A stretch of DNA of 64,000 bases from Desulforhopalus singaporensis (GTDB lineage Bacteria > Desulfobacterota > Desulfobulbia > Desulfobulbales > Desulfocapsaceae). A program made the translations under genes and the position numbers. Positions within the stretch are counted from its first letter, which is position 1. The number at the start of each line of letters is the position of its first letter. The notes beneath the pieces were generated by a model that saw only the letters and a list, made by a program, of their open reading frames with translations, searched no databases and had not been told where the DNA came from. This document shows, piece after piece, positions 37,294 to 45,465 of the stretch. The stretch covers positions 51,055 to 115,054 of the forward strand of contig NZ_FNJI01000013.1 in NCBI RefSeq assembly GCF_900104445.1, in the 5' to 3' direction.

Positions 37294-39003
37294 ATGAGCA
37301 ATCTTGAAAGACTACAGTTAGCAACGACCCTGAGCGACCTTGCCGATATTCTTGGTTATAAACCAAGCGCACTTTCTTATATAGTCTATAAGATACCATC
37401 TACTTCAAAATACACTACATTCGATATCCCCAAAAAAAGTGGTGGTACACGTCTGATCAATGCTCCTGATGAAAGATTAAAAAGATTACAAAAGAGTCTT
37501 GCTAAACTGTTGATGAAGTGTGAGATAGAAATTAATGATAAGTTAAATCATAAAAATAATATATCACATGGATTTAAAAAGAAATTTTCTATCATCACAA
37601 ATGCTATTCCTCACAAATCAAAAAGGCATGTATTTAATGTAGATCTAAAAGACTTCTTCCCTTCGATCAACTTCGGTCGTGTACGAGGTTTTTTTATAAA
37701 AAATAAGCATTTCCAACTGTGCGATAAGATAGCAACTATTATTGCGCAGATTGCTTGTCATGACAACAGTTTACCTCAAGGAAGTCCTTGTTCACCGGTA
37801 ATATCAAATTTAGTTGGGCATTTATTAGATATTAGAATGGTCAATCTCGCAAAAAGAGCGAAGGTTACATACACTCGTTATGCTGACGACCTTACTTTTT
37901 CGACTAATAAGAAGGAGTTTCCATGCTTAATTGCTTACAAGAAGAGTGGATCTGATTCAGAATGGTTGCCAAGTAAAAAGTTGACCAAGGAAATTGATAA
38001 AGTCGGGTTTACTCTAAATAGTGATAAAATTTCGATGCAGTACAAGACATCAAGGCAGATAGCTACAGGCCTAGTCGTAAATAAGAAAGTTAATGTTAAA
38101 AGGGAATATTATAAGAAAACAAGAGCAATGTGTCATTCCTTGTTCAGAAATGATGAGTACTATTTTGAAACATTAGATCCTGCAACAAAGACGATTGTTA
38201 AATCACCCGGAAATTTTAAACAACTTGAAGGATATTTGAGTTTTACTTATCAAGTTAGATCGTCAAACAAATTGCGAAAAGACAAACAAAATCAAAAGAA
38301 AAATTTTATCGGAAACATTAAAAAATTTAACGGGACATCAAATACAGCAAAAATTTATAGAGATTTTCTATTTTACAAGCACTGCTTTGCATTAGAAAAA
38401 CCATTAATCATTTGTGAGGGAAAAACAGACAGGATTTATCTACAATGCGCATTAAAAAAATTAGCATCTGCTTATCCTACCCTTATAGATACTACACCAG
38501 CAGTCTCTTATTTGATAACATTTCTTAATAAAACAAAAAATTTTCTCAATGTATGCAATCTGGCTGATGGGACTTCCGGCTTGGAAGGCATCATGGACAG
38601 GTATGAAAAACAAATGGGTTATTACCATGGTACTGGTCAAAAACACCCTGTAATTATACTTGTTGATGACGACAAAGGTGCTAAAGAAATAAAAAAGAAA
38701 ATCATCAAAAAAAATGGTAAAGTTGAACCATATCAAAAGTATACTGATAATTTATATGTCGTTTTTATTCCAAGAGTTTCTTCAAAAAACACAGCAATTG
38801 AAGACCTGTTTGATCCAAGTGTTTTAGCAACTGTTATTGACGGGAAAACTTTTAATAAAGAAAACGACATTGACCGTGATAAAGAATATTCCAAGCAGGT
38901 CTTTGCCCATAAAGTCGTTAAGGCAAATCAAGATAGCATTAACTTTGATAATTTTAGAGGGGTTTTTGATTTATTCTTAGACGTTATTTCTGACTATGCA
39001 TGA
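37294..39003 (+). CDS. Retron reverse transcriptase with C-terminal TOPRIM domain
   Basis: 569 residues. The RT domain (about 20-325) has KKSGGTRLINAP, VDLKDFFPSI (first catalytic Asp), LPQGSPCSPVISN, catalytic Y196-A-D-D199 in TRYADDLTFS, and A257TGLVVN, the retron-specific VTG-like motif of the thumb. The C-terminal part (about 365-560) is a TOPRIM domain: IICE375GKTD379 and ILVD458DD460KG give the Glu and Asp pair that bind Mg, as in OLD nucleases and topoisomerases. Length and layout match the Ec67 retron RT (about 586 residues, also RT-TOPRIM). It starts 17 bp after the a2 repeat and overlaps the protease gene by 8 bp. It makes msDNA from the upstream RNA; the TOPRIM part is the likely nuclease effector. 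Confidence 0.93.
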   Translation: MSNLERLQLATTLSDLADILGYKPSALSYIVYKIPSTSKYTTFDIPKKSGGTRLINAPDERLKRLQKSLAKLLMKCEIEINDKLNHKNNISHGFKKKFSIITNAIPHKSKRHVFNVDLKDFFPSINFGRVRGFFIKNKHFQLCDKIATIIAQIACHDNSLPQGSPCSPVISNLVGHLLDIRMVNLAKRAKVTYTRYADDLTFSTNKKEFPCLIAYKKSGSDSEWLPSKKLTKEIDKVGFTLNSDKISMQYKTSRQIATGLVVNKKVNVKREYYKKTRAMCHSLFRNDEYYFETLDPATKTIVKSPGNFKQLEGYLSFTYQVRSSNKLRKDKQNQKKNFIGNIKKFNGTSNTAKIYRDFLFYKHCFALEKPLIICEGKTDRIYLQCALKKLASAYPTLIDTTPAVSYLITFLNKTKNFLNVCNLADGTSGLEGIMDRYEKQMGYYHGTGQKHPVIILVDDDKGAKEIKKKIIKKNGKVEPYQKYTDNLYVVFIPRVSSKNTAIEDLFDPSVLATVIDGKTFNKENDIDRDKEYSKQVFAHKVVKANQDSINFDNFRGVFDLFLDVISDYA

Positions 39004-39853
39004 GAATTCTATTAATCCAATTTTATGCGAAATGAATTTAATAAAAACGGTAAATGAATTAGTTAGAGAGCGTATGGATGAGTGTGCTGATGTTGGTGCT
39101 GATAAATTCATTAATTCGGTCAGACCAATATATGGCAGTGATGAAAGAGAAAACCCTTATCATATTGGGTCTTGTGTTCTTATCCAAGTTAATGATCAAA
39201 AAATAATTGTTACAGCAGCGCATGTTGCTGATAATCTGAATATTTCAAAATTATATATAGGTGCAAAATCTAAGTTGGTGGAGTTAGGGAATGAATTCAA
39301 AAGCACAGTTAAACCCTATGGGAAAAGGGGTGATGACCATTATGATATTTCCTTTTTAAAGATTTCTGATTCCTTACAAAGGGATCTGGATGAACTTAGT
39401 TTTGTTAACGAACATGAAATGTGCCTAAGATTGGATTATACTAAAGGTAGGCAATTCCTTGCTCTTGGTTACCCACGGTCAAAAAATAAAAAATATTTTG
39501 CTCAAGATCGTTTAATTAAATCTCATTTATATAAATATTCTTCCGTTGTGAAGAATGACAATAAGTTGTGCAAACGTTTAGGGGTATCTGGAGACCAACA
39601 TTTATTTCTTGACTTTAATTCAAAAAAATCAAGAGACTACAATGGAAATATTGTTAACTCATTGAATCCTCAAGGAATCAGTGGTGGAGCAATGTTAGAT
39701 ATGGGAAGATTGGCGAATCCAAATCAATACAAGACTGATGCCCAATGTATTGGTCGATTGGCAGGAATCTTTATTGAACATAAATCTGAATTTAAAGTAA
39801 TGGTTGCTGTAAGAATTAACTGCATAATTGATATGATAAATAAATATATGTAA
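38996..39853 (+). CDS. Trypsin-like serine protease coupled to the retron
   Basis: 285 residues. A chymotrypsin/trypsin-like fold with a complete triad: His76 in VTAAHVADN, Asp117 in DISFLKI, and Ser229 in NPQGISGGAML. It has no signal peptide, so it acts in the cytosol, like several defence proteases. The ATG at 38996 lies inside the last codons of the RT gene (8-bp overlap), which implies translational coupling; a later ATG at 39029 is possible but still leaves it adjacent. Trypsin-like domains are known in some bacterial defence systems, including RT-linked ones, and the pairing with an RT-TOPRIM retron is unusual. A toxic protease or a switch that cuts the RT-TOPRIM is plausible; neither is shown. 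Confidence 0.85.
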   Translation: MHENSINPILCEMNLIKTVNELVRERMDECADVGADKFINSVRPIYGSDERENPYHIGSCVLIQVNDQKIIVTAAHVADNLNISKLYIGAKSKLVELGNEFKSTVKPYGKRGDDHYDISFLKISDSLQRDLDELSFVNEHEMCLRLDYTKGRQFLALGYPRSKNKKYFAQDRLIKSHLYKYSSVVKNDNKLCKRLGVSGDQHLFLDFNSKKSRDYNGNIVNSLNPQGISGGAMLDMGRLANPNQYKTDAQCIGRLAGIFIEHKSEFKVMVAVRINCIIDMINKYM

Positions 39854-40065
39854 GTAAATCTATTCAACCTTCATCATTTGAATCATGTTCTAACGATAAA
39901 AATATTTATCTAATTGATGCAAGAAATTATAATAAACCATGTGCATTAAATACCTAGATGTATTCTGATGGAAAGAGTCTTCCTTTTTAAGACCGCACGT
40001 GAAATATTGATAATGTAATCATCATACATTTGTAAATATGTCGTTTCATTAAGGTGTTAAATTTG
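39854..40065. other. AT-rich gap after the retron unit
   Basis: About 210 bp, A/T rich, between the convergent protease and HNH genes. No strong hairpin terminator and no gene seen. Confidence 0.45.
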
Positions 40066-40914
40066 TCACAACAATTTGTTGATTATTGCAATGTATCGCT
40101 GTGCTAACTGACCTATCTCTTCATGGGCCATGTTCAGAATTTCCGTGATAGTATCTGAGTTCTCATTGTCTGAAAGTGGAGAATAGCTTTTTTGCTCCAT
40201 GTATTCCTGTATTTTGGCAAGTTCTTCCGGTTGATTAACAAGAAAATTTCTATAGTTTGCATGGTGTTTCTTGTTATTACATTCTTTACAACTAGGAACC
40301 AAATTACCTAATCGGTGTTCACCAAGATCGAGTTTGTTGATAGGAATAGCGTGTTCCATTACCAAATTCTCATTCTCCATGCCACAATATGCACATTTGT
40401 TGTCAAAATAGTTCTTTGTTTCATTCCAATCTGATTCTGAGAAGGATTCGTTACCTAAATTGCTCAGAATATTCCTAATAAATAAATTCTGAGAATTTCC
40501 TATAGCATTTCCTCTGTATCGGGCATTCTTCAGTAAATTGTTGGTAGATTTAATATGTACTTTGTTTTGGTTGCTTCGTCTTATGACATGGTTGGAAGTT
40601 TTTTGTTTAGGACTAGGTGATGTAATGCTGCCATGTGATGAATCATACTTATAAAACCTAACATATGTGGCAATGGCGTTACGTATAGTCCCATTACCTC
40701 CAAAACCGAATTTTGCGAATCTTCCTGTTGTCGAATAATCATCTGAGATATCAGTCAGCAATCCTAGATCATCAACTTCATAAATATTGATTTCCCTGCT
40801 GGAACTATGTGAGTAATGGTTCGAGACCCCGTTTATGGCATTCATATATGAATATGCAGTTTTCTTGGTTTTACCTTCAACTTGCTGCATCCAATTATAG
40901 AATTTTTCTCTCAT
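40066..40914 (-). CDS. HNH endonuclease
   Basis: 282 residues. The C-terminal half (about 165-235) is an HNH domain: CAYCGMENENLVMEHAIP holds the first Cys pair and the catalytic His, GNLVPSCKECNNKKH the second Cys pair and Asn. The N-terminal part (about 1-100) looks helical, like the SAM-like DNA-binding domain of recombinases (FYNWMQQVEGKTKKTAYSYM). It is on the - strand, downstream of the toxin-antitoxin-like pair. A restriction or anti-invasion role is likely in this island; a homing role is less likely because there is no intron or host gene. Confidence 0.82.
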   Translation of the reverse strand: MREKFYNWMQQVEGKTKKTAYSYMNAINGVSNHYSHSSSREINIYEVDDLGLLTDISDDYSTTGRFAKFGFGGNGTIRNAIATYVRFYKYDSSHGSITSPSPKQKTSNHVIRRSNQNKVHIKSTNNLLKNARYRGNAIGNSQNLFIRNILSNLGNESFSESDWNETKNYFDNKCAYCGMENENLVMEHAIPINKLDLGEHRLGNLVPSCKECNNKKHHANYRNFLVNQPEELAKIQEYMEQKSYSPLSDNENSDTITEILNMAHEEIGQLAQRYIAIINKLL

Positions 40915-40968
40915 AATAAAGTCTCTTTGAAATTGATCTATGATTACTTTTTTGCGAATGCTAATACC

Positions 40969-41220
40969 TTAGTGCTGCTTATAGACGGTGATTATATTTT
41001 CATTGTTTAGAATGATGGTGCCACCCTTGGCCCGTTCTAATGTTTTTATTACTTTCTTCAATTCAGTTATTGCATCTGCGCACTCCTTGTTGCCGAAAAA
41101 CAACTTCTCTACACCACCAGAAGCATATGAGACACGTCCATGTCTCATTACTACCTCAAGTGCTTCAAGGGGCAACGACCTTTGCTGTGACCTTTCTGTT
41201 GCATGTTTCGTCATTTTCAT
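40969..41220 (-). CDS. DUF4258-like small protein, possible toxin
   Basis: 83 residues beginning MKMTKHATERSQQRSLPLEA, the H-A-x-x-R-x-x-x-R pattern of DUF4258-type proteins, which are often found with HTH or RHH partners. Its start overlaps the end of the RHH-type protein by 4 bp (ATGA). RNase-type toxin function is suggested only by the family's usual context. Confidence 0.6.
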   Translation of the reverse strand: MKMTKHATERSQQRSLPLEALEVVMRHGRVSYASGGVEKLFFGNKECADAITELKKVIKTLERAKGGTIILNNENIITVYKQH

Positions 41221-41807
41221 TTCTGTTCACCTTCTGCATTTTCTTTAATGCCCGTAAGTAAACCCTTTCTCCAGATTTCTATTACCTTTTGATACCTAAT
41301 ATCGGCAGCAGTTAAAAAATTTCCTTCAAATCTAGGATCGGGAATACCTGTGTCTTCAATCTCTACACCTTCGTGAGTAGGGGGGGTACCAATCCATTCG
41401 TCCCAATCATCACTTGAACCAAATCCTTTTAGAAACTTAAATCTTTCGTGTACTGTCCCCCAGTACTTCAACATCTCAGCATGATTTGATAAATTATCGG
41501 AAGTTATAACTTTCGATTTGACGAGTAGTTTGAGTATATCTTCAGGGAATTGCCTAGGGAGATTATTGACCATTATTTTAATTTTATCCTGTTCTTCGGG
41601 AGATAAATTATCGTAATACTCCCTCCCGTATCCAACTCCATCTTCCCAGATCAATGCACGCCTTTCAGCATTTTCAAGTTCGTTCTCTATGGCATCTTGG
41701 CATACTTTTGAAATGCTAAAATCTTTGTTGAAACCTTGTCTGTCCTTTAGGTTTTGAATTTTTTCTTGCCAACCATCAGGTATGCTTATGTTGATCCGTT
41801 CAACCAT
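41217..41807 (-). CDS. Ribbon-helix-helix-like protein, possible antitoxin
   Basis: About 196 residues if started at MVERINISIPDGW (41807); a longer frame to 41933 lacks a ribosome site. The N-terminus looks like a ribbon-helix-helix DNA-binding motif (VERINISIPDGWQEKIQNLK), followed by a helical acidic region and a C-terminal part of unknown fold. It comes first in a two-gene unit with the DUF4258-like protein, the order expected of an antitoxin-toxin pair with self-repression. Confidence 0.6.
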   Translation of the reverse strand: MVERINISIPDGWQEKIQNLKDRQGFNKDFSISKVCQDAIENELENAERRALIWEDGVGYGREYYDNLSPEEQDKIKIMVNNLPRQFPEDILKLLVKSKVITSDNLSNHAEMLKYWGTVHERFKFLKGFGSSDDWDEWIGTPPTHEGVEIEDTGIPDPRFEGNFLTAADIRYQKVIEIWRKGLLTGIKENAEGEQK

Positions 41808-42063
41808 GGTTCTGGTTCTCCTGTTGAAAATGTTATCATGCGCCTTATTGCGATTCATCGTGACTCGGTGTTGATATGGTTCTAAAATATGCTGCAGTGT
41901 GTATAAAGTCAAGTAAAAAAATGTAGTGCGCATATAGTTGATGAAATGAAAAGTTTATTACAGTGCCTACAAGACCGGTCTAAATAATTTGACAACGTCT
42001 GATTTTTATGTAATCATACCTGTATTAATGCGATGGTTTTGATAATTCTATGAAGGAGGGGAT

Positions 42064-42594
42064 ATGGATTACAATGCAGGTAAATTTTCAGATTTAGCAC
42101 AACTTCAGTTAGGGAAGGATCTATGGGAATTTCTTAATGAAAGCGAGAACGTAGTAAGAATGGAACTTGCTACTGAGTTTGGAAAAACCGCAGCAGAATC
42201 TGTTTCGAAACCTTTATTAGAGCGATTCGGCAATGACGTTAAGGTTGACAGGGTTAAACAGATGATTGGTCATATGATCAGGCAAATTATGGAAAACCGA
42301 GGGTATGAAATGAGAACTCAGAACGTCAAGGTAGACATAAAACGTTTATTCACAAAGGCATCTAAGTACAAAGACGGTTCGACCAAGACTACTAAGATTG
42401 GATACATAAATAAGAATAATCAGAAAAATCTAGGTACAACAGGTGTTGAAGGAACTGATCATGGGCAAAAAGCATATAAGATGAAATGCCTCAATCGAAA
42501 ATGTGGTCATGAATATGGTGCGAATGGTACTGATATATGGTTGAGAAAATGTCCTAAATGTCAAGGTGGACAACCGGGTATACCGTTTGATTAA
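42064..42594 (+). CDS. Zinc-ribbon protein of unknown function at the island end
   Basis: 176 residues. The first 110 are helical and basic; the end is a zinc ribbon with CLNRKCGHEYGANG and, 20 residues later, CPKCQGGQPGIPFD, giving Cys-X4-Cys and Cys-X2-Cys. GAAGGAGGGG lies just before the ATG, a strong ribosome site. It is the last gene before the right 21-bp repeat and attR. Similar C-terminal ribbons occur on uncharacterised proteins of mobile DNA; the function is unknown. Confidence 0.75.
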   Translation: MDYNAGKFSDLAQLQLGKDLWEFLNESENVVRMELATEFGKTAAESVSKPLLERFGNDVKVDRVKQMIGHMIRQIMENRGYEMRTQNVKVDIKRLFTKASKYKDGSTKTTKIGYINKNNQKNLGTTGVEGTDHGQKAYKMKCLNRKCGHEYGANGTDIWLRKCPKCQGGQPGIPFD

Positions 42595-42614
42595 GACCAA
42601 GATCGGATGTGATC

Positions 42615-42635
42615 TTGTCTACCCTATGTCTACCC
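42615..42635. repeat. Right copy of the 21-bp island-end repeat
   Basis: Identical and in the same orientation to 29693-29713, 142 bp inside attR. The internal TGTCTACCC-TA-TGTCTACCC duplication suggests recombination-protein binding. Confidence 0.7.
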
Positions 42636-42776
42636 TTTTGTGCCGACACCGTGCGTAACCTATTGATTTTATGCACCCGATTCACACTATGCGCATTTGT
42701 AGTTGAAATCAAGAGTCCCCAGAATACTTTGTTAAATTAATTAGTTATGATGTTGAAAATATCAATAGATTCTTAA

Positions 42777-42821
42777 CTTGGGAGCAGGAGGTCGTAGGTT
42801 CGAATCCTACCGCCCCGACCA
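42777..42821 (+). repeat. attR: 45-bp tRNA-Pro 3' repeat
   Basis: Exact copy of 29574-29618 (anticodon loop to CCA of tRNA-Pro). The 5' half of a tRNA is missing, so it is not a gene. It marks the right end of the island. Confidence 0.92.
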
Positions 42822-42828
42822 CAATATC

Positions 42829-42863
42829 AAGCACTTACAGCTTTTGCTGTAGGTGCTTTTTTT
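42829..42863 (+). terminator. Displaced tRNA-Pro terminator
   Basis: Hairpin AAGCACTTACAGC (42829-42841), TTTT loop, GCTGTAGGTGCTT with a T run. It is similar to the one at 29635-29668 and probably the original or an older terminator of tRNA-Pro. Right after it come two GGGTGCA copies (about 42869-42888), a pattern like integrase arm sites of another element. Confidence 0.75.
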
Positions 42864-42982
42864 GTTTGGGTGCAAATTGGGTGCAGTGGGTGCTCAAAAA
42901 TCCTTGTATAGGGGGGTCTCCACCAAAGAAAGGGGATGTGCTTTATAGGCCCCATGTAGCTTGATCAAATTTCTATCCTTTT

Positions 42983-43352
42983 TTATCCGCACAGCACTCT
43001 AACCCGTAATCGGTAATTTTCAAAGTTTCTGAACCCGTAAGCTCTTCGTTGGATAAGCTTCATCTTTCGATGGAAGCCTTCTAGAATTCCATTGCTTCTA
43101 TAGAAACGAAACATTCGAACCACAGGGTTCAGCCAGTTCATCAGGGTCTTTCCAAGCGTTTGCATCGGTCGAAAAGGACTGGCCCGAAGCATCTCAATTC
43201 TTTCTAACAGATCATGAATCAGTTTTTTGCATGCCGGGGGATTCTTGCCTTTGTTTCTGAATAGATCAGCCAGGTCCTGAGAAAACAGCCATAAACTTTT
43301 GATGGCTGGTTGTTTTTCAAGGTAGTGCTCAAGTTTTTCTCTTTTAGCTGGG
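42983..43352 (-). pseudogene. ISL3-family transposase C-terminal fragment
   Basis: On the - strand the frame reads KREKLEHYLEKQPAIKSLWL, then YRSNGILEGFHRKMKLIQRR with AYGFRNFENYRLRV, the C-terminal block of ISL3-type DDE transposases. The N-terminal 250 or more residues and a start are missing. It is joined head to head with a second fragment on the + strand at about 43350. Confidence 0.8.
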
Positions 43353-43542
43353 GTTGACCATCAATAGGTTCAAAGAACAAATCCTCAACTATTTTAAGCA
43401 TCATATAACCAATGCGGCGGTAGAGGGGATCAACAACAAAATCAAGACGCTTAAACGGCAAGCTTACGGCTTTCGAGACATGGAATATTTCAAACTACGA
43501 CTCTATCATTTGCATCGGACCAGGTACTCGTTTGCCGGATGA
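43350..43542 (+). pseudogene. Second ISL3-family transposase C-terminal fragment
   Basis: The + strand reads LTINRFKEQILNYFKHHITN then VEGINNKIKTLKRQAYGF, the same ISL3 C-terminal block as the neighbouring - strand fragment but from a diverged copy. Only the last about 60 residues remain. Confidence 0.8.
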
Positions 43543-44039
43543 ACCCCTTTTAATAGGTACCTCCTAATTGAGCTATTGTGCCAGAAAGCTCTACTTTTCA
43601 TCTGTCTCTTTTTTATAGAAAGCTTACGGATGTGTAGCGTTTTGCTACATGTGCCATATTGGTACTCGCCTTGTTCGGCTCAATTTTAAAGGGTTTTTTA
43701 CATGAACCTGATGAATGTGTCCTAAAATAGAACACATTCATCAGATTCTGTTGCCAGGAAAATGCTCTCCTTTTTCGCACAATAAAGCTCTGTTTAATTT
43801 TTATCTAATTCTTTAATAATGTTATTTGCTTAAATATCATTATGTTAACTGCAAAACAAATTATCCTTTCTCTAAAACATAAACTCTCACTCTTCAAAAT
43901 CTTAATTTTTTTTACTGGCATGCTTTTCGCAATGTGAGTGCGCAGATCTAGTAAGAATTAGAAATCAACTCACAATTCATATGGGTCTTTATAATCAAGC
44001 AATCCGATCTAATCAGATACTATCCTGAGGAGGGTTTCA
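43543..44039. other. Non-coding region upstream of the TRAP/dehydrogenase operon
   Basis: About 500 bp, A/T rich, after the ISL3 relics. It carries a sigma-54-type promoter at 43916-43931 and the ribosome site GAGGAGGG before the GTG at 44040. No gene seen. Confidence 0.6.
43916..43931 (+). promoter_or_regulatory. Sigma-54 (-24/-12) promoter candidate
   Basis: TGGCATGCTTTTCGCA keeps the invariant GG and GC exactly 10 bp apart and fits TGGCACN5TTGCA with two mismatches. It lies about 110 bp before the first gene of the dehydrogenase-TRAP operon. A sigma-54 activator gene lies downstream at 55,038. Confidence 0.65.
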
Positions 44040-45161
44040 GTGGCGACAGCTGATGTAATTATTATCGGTGGTGGAATTAGTGGCGCAACAACAGCGTTAG
44101 GGCTAGTCGAAGAAGGCGCCGGTAAAGTACTTGTATTTGACGAACAGCTCACTTCACAGCGGCCATCCAGAGGCAATTTTGGCCTGACTTGGTTTCTATG
44201 TAAAGGTTCTAATAATCCTGTTTACGCAAAATGGGCTCGCATGGCAATTCAACAATGGCCTGATTTTGCAAGAAAACTAGAACAAGAAACCGGATACGAT
44301 CTGGAGTTGGAATGGACCGGTGGAGCTATTCATGCGTTTGGAGAGGAGCAGTATGCTGCTCATGAAAAGTCAATAAAGACACTAAGAGAGGTCTGTGGAA
44401 AAAGTGGTCTTGATTATCCAGCGAGAATGCTTTCAAGGCAGGTGTTTGCCGAAATGGTCCCGGATATTGAAGTTGGTGAAGATGTTACAGGGGTCATGTA
44501 CTCAGCAGAGCAGGGTCATGTCAACCCTCTAAAATTATTAGGCGCTGTCCGCTGTGCCTTCCAAAAAAAAGGCGGAAAATATTATGGTAACCATAGTGTC
44601 ACATCTATCTTACCGCAAAAGGATGGCACCATATCGGTTAAGACCAGCAAAGGTCTCTATAATTGCGGCAAGTTGGTAATTGCTGCAGGTCATGGTTCAC
44701 AACGACTCCTAACACCATTGGGACAAAAGCTTCATATATATGCCGAACGCGGTCAGCTCATGGTAAGTGAGCGGTATAAGCGAATATTGAAGATCCCGTT
44801 ACTTTGTGCTCGTCAAACCACGGACGGAACATTTCTGATTGGATTTTCAACCGAAAATACAGCCCATGATAATAGTGTTACGCTGTCAACCATGAAAAAT
44901 TTGGCATGCAATGCCGTTCGCATTTTCCCAATATTGAAAAAACTCAACTGGGTCCGTTCATGGGGTGCCCTCAGAATTATGACTCCAGATGGAGCTCCGA
45001 TTTACAGCAGGATTCCAGAGCATGAGAATATCACAATAATGGCAATGCATAGTGCGGTATCGCTGGCTCCACTGAAAACAAGCGCTATAGCGCCGTGGGT
45101 ACTTGGAATAAATGAAGCTTCTCAAATAGCACATTTTAGCAATGAGCGATTCAATGTTTAA
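44040..45161 (+). CDS. FAD-dependent amine/D-amino-acid dehydrogenase, DAO-type subunit
   Basis: 373 residues starting with GTG behind GAGGAGGG. The FAD-binding Rossmann motif is IIIGGGISGATTALGLVEEG, and a typical DAO-family C-terminus follows (WGALRIMTPDGAPIY). It resembles the small FAD subunit of three-part dehydrogenases such as HcnC, opine oxidase OoxB and D-hydroxyproline dehydrogenase. It overlaps the ferredoxin-like gene by 20 bp. The substrate is unknown, probably a secondary amine, opine or D-amino acid imported by the TRAP system. Confidence 0.85.
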   Translation: MATADVIIIGGGISGATTALGLVEEGAGKVLVFDEQLTSQRPSRGNFGLTWFLCKGSNNPVYAKWARMAIQQWPDFARKLEQETGYDLELEWTGGAIHAFGEEQYAAHEKSIKTLREVCGKSGLDYPARMLSRQVFAEMVPDIEVGEDVTGVMYSAEQGHVNPLKLLGAVRCAFQKKGGKYYGNHSVTSILPQKDGTISVKTSKGLYNCGKLVIAAGHGSQRLLTPLGQKLHIYAERGQLMVSERYKRILKIPLLCARQTTDGTFLIGFSTENTAHDNSVTLSTMKNLACNAVRIFPILKKLNWVRSWGALRIMTPDGAPIYSRIPEHENITIMAMHSAVSLAPLKTSAIAPWVLGINEASQIAHFSNERFNV

Positions 45162-45465
45162 GCAACAAGAAGATTTGACAAAAGAAAAACTAATAACTGT
45201 AGTCCTGGATGGTAAAGAGAAAGCCCTACCTAGTGGGGGAAGTGTCGCTTCAGGTCTACTGGCAATAGGTGAAATCATTTCACGCATTTCACCATCATCT
45301 CATAAACCATGCTCCCCACACTGCCTCATGGGAGTTTGCTGCGAATGTTTGATGGAGATAAATGGCGTTCAGCGACAGGCATGTCTCGTGGAAGTTCAAG
45401 AAGGTCTGATTATCAATCGACGGCTAAAGGAACAAGAAGGAGAAGGGAATGGGCCGCTATTATGA
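45142..45465 (+). CDS. [2Fe-2S] ferredoxin-like subunit (HcnA-type)
   Basis: 107 residues with a 2Fe-2S cluster site in CSPHCLMGVCCECLMEINGV followed by QACL, four cysteines in the pattern of the small HcnA/SoxA-N-type subunit. It starts within the last codons of the FAD subunit gene and its end overlaps the next gene by 17 bp, so the three are made together. It carries electrons between the two FAD subunits. Confidence 0.88.
   Translation: MSDSMFKQQEDLTKEKLITVVLDGKEKALPSGGSVASGLLAIGEIISRISPSSHKPCSPHCLMGVCCECLMEINGVQRQACLVEVQEGLIINRRLKEQEGEGNGPLL

Larger units (their letters stand above)
29574..42821. mobile_element. Integrative island at tRNA-Pro carrying a retron
   Basis: About 13.2 kb bounded by the 45-bp direct repeats of the tRNA-Pro 3' part. 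Just inside the tRNA-proximal end lies a tyrosine integrase gene reading toward the tRNA, followed by an excisionase-like gene. The sequence is clearly richer in A/T than the flanking core genes. Cargo: unknown genes, a PPP phosphatase, a family-A-polymerase-like protein, an hsdM fragment, a retron with a protease, an HNH nuclease and a toxin-antitoxin pair. No conjugation or phage structural genes are present, so it needs a helper or is a defence-island-type satellite. Confidence 0.9.

Noticed and set aside
42777..42821. Second tRNA-Pro gene
   Set aside because: Only the 3' 45 nt are present; the 5' acceptor strand, D arm and first anticodon-stem strand are missing. It is the attR repeat.
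29570..42900. Prophage
   Set aside because: No capsid, terminase, portal, tail or lysis genes; only int, xis and cargo.
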